This document shows positions 15,913-25,464 of a stretch of 64,000 bases of DNA, piece after piece (the first letter of the stretch is position 1; the number at the start of each line of letters is the position of its first letter). The notes below the pieces were generated by a model. That model did not search any database. It was not told the DNA's origin and saw only the letters and a list, made by a program, of their open reading frames with translations. The stretch spans positions 496,001 to 560,000 of the forward strand of contig NZ_JAWDIR010000011.1 in assembly GCF_046156265.1 (NCBI RefSeq), read 5' to 3'. Source of the DNA: CAMDHY01 sp046156265. GTDB lineage: Bacteria > Pseudomonadota > Alphaproteobacteria > Rhizobiales > Segnochrobactraceae. A program made the position numbers and the translations under genes.

Positions 15913-18228
15913 ATGGTGTCAGCATCGCGCGGAGTGGTTTTGAGCGCTGCGGTCGAAGCGGGCGAGTGGCTAGAGGGTCTCGGGTCCGGCTGCGCGAGCG
16001 ACGACTTTTTCGCCTTTGGCAGCCTCTCCTCCGGGATCGACTATTCGATAGAGCGCACAGTCGTACGGAACTCCGCCGTCGCCATCGATCTGGACGTCTC
16101 CGACCTCGAATGGAGTGGGGCCGCCACTCCGGACCTGCAGCCCTCTGGATCGGAGGTGACACATGGGTACGCGCTTTCGGTGGGCTGCGATGTAGCATTG
16201 GAGATGGACGTTGACGTCAAGACATCGGAGAAATTTGCGGATCCCTCGCCCGTAGCGACCATCCAGCAAGCGGATACCGCCGAGAATGCTTATATTGAGT
16301 TGACGCAGTTTGAGATCTATGAGGAGCCCCTCGACGGTGATGAGCTAAACAGCGCTGAGTTTGCGCGAGTATGGGTGACAGTCCATGGAGGTCGTGGCGA
16401 AGATATAATTATGTCCGTTGTAAACGGTGGCGGACACACATTTTCATTTGGTAGATTAGGTGATGCTCATGATCTTGTTTATACTGGTCCAGGACTAGAT
16501 GAAACTGTCATCATCACGATAAATGTTTGGACTCTTGACAAGAGTGGACATCCTTTAGAGGCATTCTTTGACCTCACGATTCATCCCCGCGACGTAGATC
16601 TCGCTCCCAGGGTGTTCATTACGGAGACCTTCTCGGTTGCAGAAGAGAATACCACCGATCAGTTGGCGGCGCGGTTCGAAGCCGAGGATCTCGATCAGGC
16701 CGACGGACTCTTGTTCACGCTGTCCGGAGAAGGTTCAGAAAATTTCAAGATTGTTGGCGACGGCATTTATCTGAAAGATAAAGTCGACTTCGAGATGCAT
16801 CCCAGCTATTCACTAACACTTACCGTTACGGATAAGCACGGTAAATCGCATTCTGCCGACGTCAATATCAGCATTTCTAATGTGAACGAGGCGCCTTCGA
16901 ACCTATTGCTCAGCGGTTCGCGCATCGACGAGAACTCGGCCAACGGGGCTGTGATCGGAGTTTTCTCGGCAATTGATTCCGACTTCAACGAGTCATTCAG
17001 TTTCGCTCTGAAGGACAATGGCGACGGGCCCTTCAAGATTGTGGGAAACGAACTGCGTCTAACTGGCGCGATCGACCACGAAAAAATCGAAAGCTATCAG
17101 ATCACCGTTCTGGTCACGGACAAGGTTGGCAACACATTCCAGAAGTCGTTCACAATCATGGTGGACGACCGCAACGACGCGCCGTCTTTGGTCGTCGATG
17201 GCGGAGCGGTCGATGCCGACGCCGAGGTCGGCACCGTCGTCGCGACGCTCTCGGCCTCCGACCAGGACGGCGACGACGTCTCCTTTCGTCTCACCACCAA
17301 CCCCGGCGGGCTGTTCAGGATCGTCGACGGCGAGATCGTGCTGGCGAAGCGGATGACCGAGGCGGTGGACGGCACCGTCGAGATCACCGTCGAGGCGTCC
17401 GACGGCCGGGGCGGCGTCACCACGGAGACGATCACCGTCGAGATCGACAAGAGCGTGCAGAGCGGCGACGGCAAGGACAACACGCTCGTCGGCGACGCCG
17501 GGCGCAACGTGTTCTTCGGAAAGGGCGGCGACGACGACTTGCAGGGCCTCGCCGGGAACGACAAGCTCGTCGGCGACGGCGGTGACGACGTGCTCGAAGG
17601 TGGTCTCGGTGGCGACGCGATGATCGGCGGCGCGGGACAGGATACGGCCTCCTATGCCGCGGCGACCGCCGGGGTGACGGCTAACCTCGCACGCCAGAAT
17701 GCCACCACCGGCGAAGCCGCCGGCGACAGTTACAAGGGCATCGAGAACCTCGCGGGCTCCGCCTTCGACGACCACCTGACCGGCGACGGCAGGGCCAACC
17801 GGCTCGCGGGGGCGGACGGCGACGACAGCCTCGAGGGCGGTGGCGGCGACGACGCCCTGACGGGCGGCGACGGCCTCGACGAACTCACCGGCGGCACGGG
17901 GCGCGACAAGCTCAGCGGCGGCCTCGGTCCCGACAGCTTCGTCTGGAAAGAGCAGCGCGAGGCCGGCGACGTCGTCCTGGACTTCGTCTCCGACGGCGAC
18001 CTGCTGGTCTTCGCGGTCGACGGCTGGAAGGGCATGAAGGACGGCGGCTTCAAGCTCGTGCAGTCTGACGACCCGAAGGCGAGCGGGGGCAAGCAGACGT
18101 TCCTGTTCGACCGCGACAACGGCAAGCTCTGGTTCGACGCCGACGGTTCAGGTGACGGCGATGCGGTTTTCATCGCCACCCTGCGCGACGTCGACAAGCT
18201 GAAGGCGTCTGATTTCGACCTCGTCTGA
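15913..18228 (+). CDS. RTX/cadherin-repeat protein, probable type I-secreted adhesin (chimeric)
   Basis: A protein of about 771 residues. After a roughly 230-residue N-terminal part of unknown fold come three cadherin-like repeats (about 231-325, 325-423, 424-515), each ending in NEAP- or NDAP-like linkers, then two blocks of RTX nonapeptides (about 536-585 and 620-676; for example GGDGLDELTGGTGRDKL) that bind calcium, and a C-terminal region typical of type I secretion substrates. No signal peptide is present, which fits type I export, but no T1SS genes are nearby. The DNA before about 17170 is AT-richer (46 of 120 bases G/C at 16441-16560) than after it (43 of 60 at 17521-17580), so the gene looks like a fusion of two origins. 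The start is uncertain; ATG at 16204 is an alternative. Confidence 0.82.
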   Translation: MVSASRGVVLSAAVEAGEWLEGLGSGCASDDFFAFGSLSSGIDYSIERTVVRNSAVAIDLDVSDLEWSGAATPDLQPSGSEVTHGYALSVGCDVALEMDVDVKTSEKFADPSPVATIQQADTAENAYIELTQFEIYEEPLDGDELNSAEFARVWVTVHGGRGEDIIMSVVNGGGHTFSFGRLGDAHDLVYTGPGLDETVIITINVWTLDKSGHPLEAFFDLTIHPRDVDLAPRVFITETFSVAEENTTDQLAARFEAEDLDQADGLLFTLSGEGSENFKIVGDGIYLKDKVDFEMHPSYSLTLTVTDKHGKSHSADVNISISNVNEAPSNLLLSGSRIDENSANGAVIGVFSAIDSDFNESFSFALKDNGDGPFKIVGNELRLTGAIDHEKIESYQITVLVTDKVGNTFQKSFTIMVDDRNDAPSLVVDGGAVDADAEVGTVVATLSASDQDGDDVSFRLTTNPGGLFRIVDGEIVLAKRMTEAVDGTVEITVEASDGRGGVTTETITVEIDKSVQSGDGKDNTLVGDAGRNVFFGKGGDDDLQGLAGNDKLVGDGGDDVLEGGLGGDAMIGGAGQDTASYAAATAGVTANLARQNATTGEAAGDSYKGIENLAGSAFDDHLTGDGRANRLAGADGDDSLEGGGGDDALTGGDGLDELTGGTGRDKLSGGLGPDSFVWKEQREAGDVVLDFVSDGDLLVFAVDGWKGMKDGGFKLVQSDDPKASGGKQTFLFDRDNGKLWFDADGSGDGDAVFIATLRDVDKLKASDFDLV

Positions 18229-18249
18229 CGCGCCTTCCGACGCCGCTCT

Positions 18250-19485
18250 TCAGCTCTCCTCGTCGCCACCCTTCCGGAAGGGCGCGTGTTCGGCGAGGTA
18301 TTCCGTTTCGGCGGCCACCATCGCGCGTTCGCGCTCGAGGTAGTTGGCGACCGCGTCGCGCAGGCCCTTGTGGGCGATGTGGTGGGCGGAGAAGGTCGGC
18401 ACCGCGCGGTAGCCGCGGGCGAGCTTGTGCTCGCCCTGCGCCCCCGCCTCGACGCGGGCGAGACCGTGGGCGATCGCGTGCTCGACGGCCTGGTGGTAGC
18501 AGACCTCGAAATGCAGGAAGGGGTGCTCCTCAATCGCCCCCCAGTAGCGCCCGTAGAGGGTGTCGGAGCCGGCGATGTTGAGGGCGCCGGCGATGGTGCG
18601 GCCGTCGCGGTTCGCCAGCACCAGCACAACCCGCTCGCCGAGCCGCTCGCCGAGCAGCGAGAAGAAGCGGCGGTTGAGATAGGGCCGGCCCCACTTGCGC
18701 GCCCCGGTGTCGGTGTAGAAGCGGAAGAAGGCGTCCCAGTGCGCCTCCGTCAGGGCGCTGCCGCTCAGGCGCTCGATCTCGATGCCGGCCGCCACCGCCT
18801 CGCGACGCTCACGCTTCACCTGCTTGCGCTTGCGCGAGGCGAAGGTGGCGAGGAAGTCGTCGAAGCTCGAGAAGCCCTCGTTGAACCAGTGGAACTGCCG
18901 GTCGGTGCGCGGCAGGAAACCGCGATCGGTCAGGAGCCGCCATTCCGGCTCGGTCGGGAAGGTGACGTGGGCCGAGGAGGCGCCGGTCTCGCGGGCGAGC
19001 GCCACGATGCCCTCGGCCAGCGCCGCGCGCACGGCGTCTCGGCCCGGTCCCGGCGCCGCCAGCAGCCGCGGCCCCGTCGCCGGGGTGAACGGCACCGACA
19101 CCTGCAGCTTCGGATAATAGCGTCCACCGGCGCGCTCGAAGGCGTCCGCCCAGCCGTGGTCGAAGACGAACTCGCCCTGGGAGTGGCTCTTCAGGTACGC
19201 CGGCACCGCTCCCGCGAGGCCGCCGTCCGGCGCATCGAGGACGAGGTGGCGCGGCATCCAGCCGGTGCGCGCCGAGACCGTGCCGGCTTCCTCCAGGATC
19301 GCCAGGAAGTCGTGGCAGACGAACGGGTTGAACGGCTCCGTCGCGGTGCCGTCGGAGGCGATCGCGCCGCCCGGACCCACCGTCCAGCCCGGATTGGCGA
19401 CGGCGTCCCAAGCCGCCTTGTCGATGTCGGCCATCGCCGCGGCGATGCTGAGGCGGATGGTCTCGCGGGTCTCGGGTGACGTCAT
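18250..19485 (-). CDS. FemAB/GNAT-like acyltransferase, peptidoglycan-type (DUF482 group)
   Basis: A 411-residue cytoplasmic protein of the GNAT-fold group long annotated DUF482 or 'peptidogalycan biosynthesis'. Typical elements are an N-terminal NPFVCHDFLAILEE segment, the basic ASRKRKQVKRERR stretch, GRTIAGALNIAG, GRYWGAIEEHPFLHFEVCY and the C-terminal EGEHKLARGYRAVPTFSAH. The tandem GNAT architecture suggests aminoacyl or acyl transfer, but the reaction is not established. The ATG at 19485 matches the usual N-terminus. It converges with the RTX gene (21 bases) and diverges from the antiporter. Confidence 0.8.
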   Translation of the reverse strand: MTSPETRETIRLSIAAAMADIDKAAWDAVANPGWTVGPGGAIASDGTATEPFNPFVCHDFLAILEEAGTVSARTGWMPRHLVLDAPDGGLAGAVPAYLKSHSQGEFVFDHGWADAFERAGGRYYPKLQVSVPFTPATGPRLLAAPGPGRDAVRAALAEGIVALARETGASSAHVTFPTEPEWRLLTDRGFLPRTDRQFHWFNEGFSSFDDFLATFASRKRKQVKRERREAVAAGIEIERLSGSALTEAHWDAFFRFYTDTGARKWGRPYLNRRFFSLLGERLGERVVLVLANRDGRTIAGALNIAGSDTLYGRYWGAIEEHPFLHFEVCYHQAVEHAIAHGLARVEAGAQGEHKLARGYRAVPTFSAHHIAHKGLRDAVANYLERERAMVAAETEYLAEHAPFRKGGDEES

Positions 19486-19696
19486 CGGACCATGGTGGTG
19501 CGCACGGCGGCGTGCGAAAGGGGGCGGCGCCTGCGGGAGGATCGCGAAAGCGTCGCCGCTGAGTGTAGGGTCGCCGCTGCGGCTGTCGAGAGGGTCGCGA
19601 CGCGCACCGCCGGCCCCGCGTCGCGCCGGGTTGCGGGCGACCCGCCCGCGGCCTAATCGTGCGGGCGAACGAAGCGGCGCCGAAGGGGGGGTGCGC

Positions 19697-21427
19697 GTGG
19701 AGGAACACGGCGGCGGCATTCCCTACCTGCGCGAGGCGATCGTCTTTCTGGTCGCCGCCGGCGTGCTCGTGCCGCTTTTGCACCGCCTGCGCGTCAGCCC
19801 GGTGCTCGGCTACCTGATCGTCGGTGGCCTGATCGGGCCGTTCGGGCTCGGGCTGTGGGCGTCCGACCATCCCGCGCTCGCCTTCGTCGTGATCACCGAT
19901 CTCGACGGCGTGCAGGCGCTGGCAGAGCTCGGCGTACTATTCCTGCTGTTCACCATCGGGCTGGAGCTCTCGCTCGACCGGCTGTGGGCGATGCGGCGGC
20001 TGGTGTTCGGGCTCGGCAGCCTGCAGGTGCTGATCACCGGCGCCATCATCGGTGCCATCGCCTGGCAGTTCGGCAACTCGGTGCCGGCCTCCATCGTGCT
20101 CGGTGCGTGCCTGGCGCTGTCGTCGACGGCCATCGTGATGCAGATCCTGCTGCAGAGCCGGCGGCTCTCCACGCCGCTCGGGCGGTCGAGCTTTTCGATC
20201 CTGCTGATGCAGGATCTCGCGGTGGTGCCGATCCTCTTCGTCGTCGGCGTGCTCGGTGCGAAGGTCGAGGGCAGCATCGGCGTCGAGCTCGCACTGGCGC
20301 TCGGCAAGGCGGTGCTGACGATCGGCGCCATCTACCTCGTCGGCCGGCTGGTGCTGCGCCCGGTGCTGCGCCTCGTCGCCCAGGCGCGCAGCCCGGAGAT
20401 GTTCATGGCGGCGGTGCTCCTCGCCGTCGTCGGCATCGCCACAATCACCGGGCTCGCCGGCCTGTCGATGCCGCTCGGCGCCTTCCTAGCCGGCCTGCTG
20501 CTGGCCGAGACCGAGTTCCGCCACGAGATCGAGGTCGACATCGAGCCCTTCAAGGGACTGATGCTCGGGCTGTTCTTCATGTCGGTCGGCATGGGTATCG
20601 ACTGGCGCGTCGTCGCCGATGAGCCGTTCTGGATCGCGGTGGCGGTGGTTGGCCTGTTCGCGCTCAAGTCGACGATCACGGCCGGTCTCTGCGTCGCCTT
20701 CGGAGTGCCGCGCCCCGTCTCGCTGGAGACCGGGCTGCTGCTCGGCCAGGGTGGCGAGTTCGCCTTCATTGTCGTCGGACTGGCGATGAGCCTCGCGCTG
20801 CTGCCGGCGGATGTCGGCCAGTACATGCTCATCGTCACCGGCCTGACGATGCTGGTGACGCCGCTCGTCGCCGCCGCCGCCGCGCGGCTCGCCGCCCAGT
20901 GGGCCCGCCGCGAGACGGCCGCGGCGCACGAGGGCGACCTCGCCGAGGTGGCGACGATCGACGGCCACGTCGTCATCGCCGGCTTCGGCCGCGTCGGCCG
21001 GCTGGTCGCCGCTACCCTGCGGGCGGAGGCGATCCCGTTCCTCGCACTCGACAACGACCCTGTCGCCGTCGCCCATGAGCGCGCCAACGGCCTGCCGGTG
21101 TTCTTCGGCGATGCCTCGCGACTGGAAATGCTGGTGCGCGCCCACGTCGAGCGGGCGGGGGCGGTGGTGGTGACGCTCGACGATTCGACCTCGGCCGAGC
21201 GCATCGTCGCCGCCGTGCACGGCGCCTGGCCGGCGATCCCGATCTATGTGCGCGCCCGCGACGCCGCCCACGCCGCCCGCCTCATCGCCGCCGGGGCGAG
21301 TGTCGCGGTGCCGCTCGCCACCGAGGCGAGCCTGCAACTCGCCGGCCGCGTCCTCGTCGGCCTCGGCCTCACCGAAGACGCCACCCGCCGCCGCCTGGAG
21401 CACCAGCGGCTGCTGGAGGGCGGGTGA
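19697..21427 (+). CDS. CPA2 family cation/proton antiporter with TrkA-N domain (KefB/YbaL-like)
   Basis: A 576-residue inner-membrane antiporter. Residues about 8-400 hold some 12 hydrophobic helices with the CPA2 signatures LGYLIVGGLIGP, ELGVLFLLFTIGLELS, LALSSTAIVMQ and LPLGAFLAGLLLAETEFRHE-like segments. A cytosolic Rossmann TrkA-N domain (about 425-545) has GFGRVGRLV for nucleotide binding and GDASRLEML. Such proteins exchange K+ or Na+ for H+. No KefF/KefG ancillary gene is adjacent. The GTG at 19697 is preferred because of the G-run at 19685-19691. Confidence 0.9.
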   Translation: MEEHGGGIPYLREAIVFLVAAGVLVPLLHRLRVSPVLGYLIVGGLIGPFGLGLWASDHPALAFVVITDLDGVQALAELGVLFLLFTIGLELSLDRLWAMRRLVFGLGSLQVLITGAIIGAIAWQFGNSVPASIVLGACLALSSTAIVMQILLQSRRLSTPLGRSSFSILLMQDLAVVPILFVVGVLGAKVEGSIGVELALALGKAVLTIGAIYLVGRLVLRPVLRLVAQARSPEMFMAAVLLAVVGIATITGLAGLSMPLGAFLAGLLLAETEFRHEIEVDIEPFKGLMLGLFFMSVGMGIDWRVVADEPFWIAVAVVGLFALKSTITAGLCVAFGVPRPVSLETGLLLGQGGEFAFIVVGLAMSLALLPADVGQYMLIVTGLTMLVTPLVAAAAARLAAQWARRETAAAHEGDLAEVATIDGHVVIAGFGRVGRLVAATLRAEAIPFLALDNDPVAVAHERANGLPVFFGDASRLEMLVRAHVERAGAVVVTLDDSTSAERIVAAVHGAWPAIPIYVRARDAAHAARLIAAGASVAVPLATEASLQLAGRVLVGLGLTEDATRRRLEHQRLLEGG

Positions 21428-21521
21428 GGGAGGGTGGGGCCGCCGTCGCGATCGTCCGGGAAGGACCCGACGGGGAAGTCGAAGCCGCCGCACATCCGCA
21501 GATTGATGCTCGCGGGGCGCA

Positions 21522-24500
21522 GTGCGACACTCGACGGAACGGCTCGAACGGGCGGGGGGCTCCGGGAGCGTGACGGTCGCACGCAACCTCACCATTTGTA
21601 CAGGTCTGCTGGCACTCGCGGCCTTATCCGGAGCCGCCGTCGGCCCGGCGGTCACCGGCGCGGCGGTGGTGGTCGGTGTTGCCGGGAGCCTCGCCTGCAA
21701 CCTCGCCGCCAGCCGGATCGATGCTGCGGGGAAGTCGTTCTTGGGGCGCTGGACGGCGCTGCGTCAAGGCAAGGCGCTCGACCCCAACCACGACGAGGCG
21801 CGGGCGCTGCGCCAGGCGCAACTTGCGGCACTGCGCAATCTCCTCGACGAGTGGCAGGCCGTCCCCGGCGGCGAGTTCGCGGACCTTCGCCGCACCGCTC
21901 ACGCGGCGCTCGAATGGGCGAGGACCGAGCTCAAGGCGTCGGTGAAGGGGGATGCGACGGACGCGTCCGCGGTCGAAGCGGCGCTGCGCGATGCTCTGCC
22001 CCTCGCGCTTGCAGAGATGGCGGGGGCGCCACGAGGCGAAACCGCCGCATCGGCCGCCATCGATCTCCGTCGCCTGGCAGAGAACGCCGTGCTCGCCGAA
22101 CTCGCCGCTGCCGGCCACCCGCTAGAGGGGGAAGCGGAACGGCGGTTCCGGGATCCGGGCACGGGGTGGTTCGCTCGCTTCGCCGTCCAGGGCGCCGCGA
22201 AGATCAAGCATGATGCCGCCGCCCGCCACATCTGGATGGCGATGCGCCTCGCCCTCGTCGACGAGCGGACGGCGACGATCGAAGAATTCGCCGCTTCGAA
22301 CGACGAGCAGGTTCGCGCGATTGCCGCCGAGGTGAACAAGCTCTCGGCGCTGGCCGCGCGGATCGACGACCAGATCTTCGGCACGCCTCCGGTGCTGATG
22401 CTGCTGCCGGAGGTGCGGCCAATGTCGGCGGCCGACCGCTTCTCCTTCCGCAACCCCGATATCCCGTTCCGCGGCCGTGGCGACGAACTGGCGGAGCTCG
22501 ACGCCTTCCTCGACGACGAGCGGCCGTTCGCCTGGCACATGCTGGTCGGCGGCGGCGGGGCGGGCAAGAGCCGGCTGGCGCTGGAACTCTGCAAGCGCCG
22601 CGACGGCGACTGGCGCGTCGGTTTCGCCCCGCGCGAGGGCAACGAGACCGTCGCCGCCCACACGCTGAACGCCTGGCAGCCGCGCAAGTCCCACCTGATC
22701 ATCGTCGACTACGTGCTCGCCAATTCGGCGATGACGACGGCGCTGCTGACCATGGGCGTCGCCAACGGCGGCCGCTACGGCCACAAGCTGCGCGTTCTCC
22801 TGATCGAGCGGGCCGACGAGGACTTCCAGCGCGCGCAGCTCTGGGGCGCCGCGCAGGAGCGGCAAGGGATCGAGGCGGCCCGCTGGAGGTCCGATGCGCT
22901 GAACGTCGGCGAGCAGACCGACGAGGACATCTTCGCGCTGGCCGGGCCGTTCCTCGGGGGCCTCGAGATCGAGCGGGCGGACTTCCTCGCCCGCCACGCA
23001 GAGGTGGACCCGGAGCGGCGCACGCTGACGGCCCTCATCCTCGCCGAGGCGATGGCGGCCGGAGAGGGGGAGGCGGCGACGCTCTCGGCTCTCATCGGCA
23101 GGCTGGTTGCCCGCGAGCGCAAGCGCTGGCGGGCCATGGGGATCCGCCCCGCCGTCGAGGAACCGCTGCTCGCGCTCTCGACGATGATCGACGGCTACGA
23201 GGCCGCGCGGGATGCCGAGCGCCTTCCGCAGCCACTGCAGAATGCCCTCTCGGACGAGGTGGGCGAGAAGGGTTTCGCTGCGCTTCGCAGCGAGGCGCCG
23301 CCAACCGAGGCTGCCCCCGGCCGCCTCGGCCGTCTCCTGCCCGACCTCGTCGGCGAGTTTTTCGCCCTCGACCTCCTCGCCGCGAGCGTCGCTGCGACGG
23401 GCGCACCGCGCTTCCCATGGCTCGCCGAAGCGGCGTGGCGGGCAGGAGACGGGTGGAACACGGCGGAGTTCGCCTGGCGCGCCCGCCGCGACTTCGGGGG
23501 ACATCCCGGGCTGCAAGCGTTGCGGAGACCGGTGGCGGGTGTCTCGCAGAGCTACGCGTTCGAGGTTTTCGACCACGTCGAGGCTGCCGCGCAGTCCGCG
23601 GGAGAGAAGCGGGAAGCCTTTCCGGAGGAGGCCTTCCGCGTTCTCGCGACCTACGACGACTGGGCCGCGCGACTGGCCGAGGCGGACCTACTCACAGCGT
23701 TTGCAGGTGAATCTGGATGGCACTTCTCGGCCGGGAGAATTGCGGGGTTCATCACGGCGCTTGCCGATGTTGCGACCCGACCTGCCGTGCCGGTCGAACT
23801 GCTGGTGCGGCTGGCCTCAAGCGTCTTCGCGTTTGTGACCACTCGGTCAGACGGCAACCCAGAGGAAGCACGGGCGCTGCTCGATCGTCTAGGGGCCGCG
23901 TCGGCCGTTGCGGGGGCGCCGCCGGAGGTGCGCGTGGAGTGGGCGAAGAGCGTCTTTAACTACATCTTGCACACCGACGCCGCGGCACCCGAGCCGACAC
24001 AAGCACTGCTTGAGCGACTGGAGGCGGCGTCGGCCGTTGCGGGGGCGCCGCCGGAGTTGCGGGTGTTGTGGGCGAAGAGCGTCACGAACTACATCTTACA
24101 CACCGCCGCTGTGGCACCCGAGTCCGCGCGCGCGCTGCTGGATGAGCTGAAGACGGCGTCGGCGGTTACGGGGGCGCCGCCGGAGTTGCGGGAAGAGTGG
24201 GTGAAGAGCGTCTTCAACTACATCTTACACACCGCCGCTGTGGCACCCGAGTCCGCGCGCGCGCTGCTGGATGACCTGCAGATGGCATCGGCCGTTGCGG
24301 GGGCGCCGCCGGAGTTGCGGGAAGAGTGGGCGAAGAGTGTCTTCAACTACACCTTCCACACCGACGCCGCGGCACCCGAGTCCGCACGCGCGCTGCTGGA
24401 TGAGCTGAAGGCCGCGTCGGCGGTTGCGGGGGCGCCGCCGGAGTTGCAGGTGTGGTGGGCGCAGAGCGTCACGAACTACATCGGCCGCACCGCCGCCGCG

Positions 24501-25439
24501 GCACCCAAATCCGCACGCGCGCTGCTGGATGAGCTGGCGACGTCGGCCGTTGCGGGGGCGCCGCCGGAGCTGCAGGTGGAGTGGGCGAGGAGTGTCTACA
24601 ACTACATCACCCACGTCGCCGCGGCGGCACCCGAGCCCGCACGCGCGCTGCTGGATGAACTAAAGGCGGCGTCGGCGGTTGCCGGGGCGCCGCCGGAGTT
24701 GCAGGTGTGGTGGGTGAAGAGCGTCTTCAACTACATCGTACACACCGCCGCTCTGGCACCCGAGTCCGCGCGCGCGCTGCTGGATGACCTGCAGACGGCA
24801 TCGGCCGTTGCGGGGGCGCCGCCGGAGTTGCGGGAAGAGTGGGCGAAGAGTGTCTTCAACTACATCTTCCACACCGCCGCGGCGGCACCCGAGTCCGCAC
24901 GCGCGCTGCTGGATGAGCTGGAGGCCGCGTCGGCGGTTGCGGGGGCGCCGCCGGAGTTGCGGGTGCAGTGGGTGAAGAGCGTCTTCAACTACATCTTACA
25001 CACCGGCGCTGTGGCACCCGAGTCCGCTTGCGCGCTGCTGGACGACCTGCAGACGGCATCGGCCGTTGCGGGGGCGCCGCCGGAGGTGCGGGAACAGTGG
25101 GCGAAGAGCAGTGCCGCTTTCATCGCGGGCCGATGCTCTGCGAAGGATTTTAACGGCGCCCGTGCGTTCTATGCGACCGTGGCTTCGCGCTGGCGGGAGC
25201 GGCCGGAACCGAAGCTCTGGTTCGGCTGGGCAGCGGCGGTTCGCTTCTTGTTGGAAGCCCAACGTGAAGACGCCGCCGACGCTGTGCTGCTGCCGGACCT
25301 TCTGTCGGACTTGCTGTTCCTCGCCGACGTCGCGGCGGACGATCCCAGGGTGATGGACGTCCTCGCGCCTCTCGACGATCACATCGCCCGGGCGCGGGAG
25401 AACGTGCCCCGCGGCGACGGTTCCGGCCCCGGCAACTGA
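21522..25439 (+). CDS. Membrane-anchored P-loop NTPase with ten 43-residue tandem repeats
   Basis: About 1305 residues; I do not recognise a named family. Residues about 20-65 form one or two membrane helices. A helical region (about 70-290) follows, then a STAND/NACHT-like P-loop NTPase: a FRGRGDELAELDAFL lead-in, Walker A GGGGAGKS (about 343-350), Walker B-like HLIIVDY (about 391-397), and a helical region to about 780. Residues about 785-1197 are ten tandem 43-residue repeats predicted as two-helix units, an alpha-solenoid as in TPR-like sensors. The last 100 residues are unique. Known NTPases of this build use the repeats to sense ligands and the NTPase to switch; that role here is inference. 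The start is GTG at 21522, with GTG at 21570 an alternative nearer the membrane helix. It is not operonic with either neighbour. Confidence 0.75.
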   Translation: MRHSTERLERAGGSGSVTVARNLTICTGLLALAALSGAAVGPAVTGAAVVVGVAGSLACNLAASRIDAAGKSFLGRWTALRQGKALDPNHDEARALRQAQLAALRNLLDEWQAVPGGEFADLRRTAHAALEWARTELKASVKGDATDASAVEAALRDALPLALAEMAGAPRGETAASAAIDLRRLAENAVLAELAAAGHPLEGEAERRFRDPGTGWFARFAVQGAAKIKHDAAARHIWMAMRLALVDERTATIEEFAASNDEQVRAIAAEVNKLSALAARIDDQIFGTPPVLMLLPEVRPMSAADRFSFRNPDIPFRGRGDELAELDAFLDDERPFAWHMLVGGGGAGKSRLALELCKRRDGDWRVGFAPREGNETVAAHTLNAWQPRKSHLIIVDYVLANSAMTTALLTMGVANGGRYGHKLRVLLIERADEDFQRAQLWGAAQERQGIEAARWRSDALNVGEQTDEDIFALAGPFLGGLEIERADFLARHAEVDPERRTLTALILAEAMAAGEGEAATLSALIGRLVARERKRWRAMGIRPAVEEPLLALSTMIDGYEAARDAERLPQPLQNALSDEVGEKGFAALRSEAPPTEAAPGRLGRLLPDLVGEFFALDLLAASVAATGAPRFPWLAEAAWRAGDGWNTAEFAWRARRDFGGHPGLQALRRPVAGVSQSYAFEVFDHVEAAAQSAGEKREAFPEEAFRVLATYDDWAARLAEADLLTAFAGESGWHFSAGRIAGFITALADVATRPAVPVELLVRLASSVFAFVTTRSDGNPEEARALLDRLGAASAVAGAPPEVRVEWAKSVFNYILHTDAAAPEPTQALLERLEAASAVAGAPPELRVLWAKSVTNYILHTAAVAPESARALLDELKTASAVTGAPPELREEWVKSVFNYILHTAAVAPESARALLDDLQMASAVAGAPPELREEWAKSVFNYTFHTDAAAPESARALLDELKAASAVAGAPPELQVWWAQSVTNYIGRTAAAAPKSARALLDELATSAVAGAPPELQVEWARSVYNYITHVAAAAPEPARALLDELKAASAVAGAPPELQVWWVKSVFNYIVHTAALAPESARALLDDLQTASAVAGAPPELREEWAKSVFNYIFHTAAAAPESARALLDELEAASAVAGAPPELRVQWVKSVFNYILHTGAVAPESACALLDDLQTASAVAGAPPEVREQWAKSSAAFIAGRCSAKDFNGARAFYATVASRWRERPEPKLWFGWAAAVRFLLEAQREDAADAVLLPDLLSDLLFLADVAADDPRVMDVLAPLDDHIARARENVPRGDGSGPGN
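23874..25110. repeat. Ten-copy 129-bp in-frame tandem repeat array
   Basis: Copies start at 23874, 24003, 24132, 24261, 24390, 24519, 24645, 24774, 24903 and 25032. All spacings are 129 bp except one of 126 bp (one codon lost in the copy at 24519). The last copy diverges after about 80 bases. Conserved blocks encode ALLDEL, SAVAGAPPEL, W-KSV-NYI and APESAR. DNA identity between copies is high, which implies recent expansion or ongoing conversion. Confidence 0.95.
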
Positions 25440-25464
25440 GGCGCTTGCCCCAGAGTGCCACCCC

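Noticed and set aside
23874..25110. Possible CRISPR array
   Set aside because: The repeats are 129 bp, in frame within one protein, and have no unique spacers between short direct repeats.
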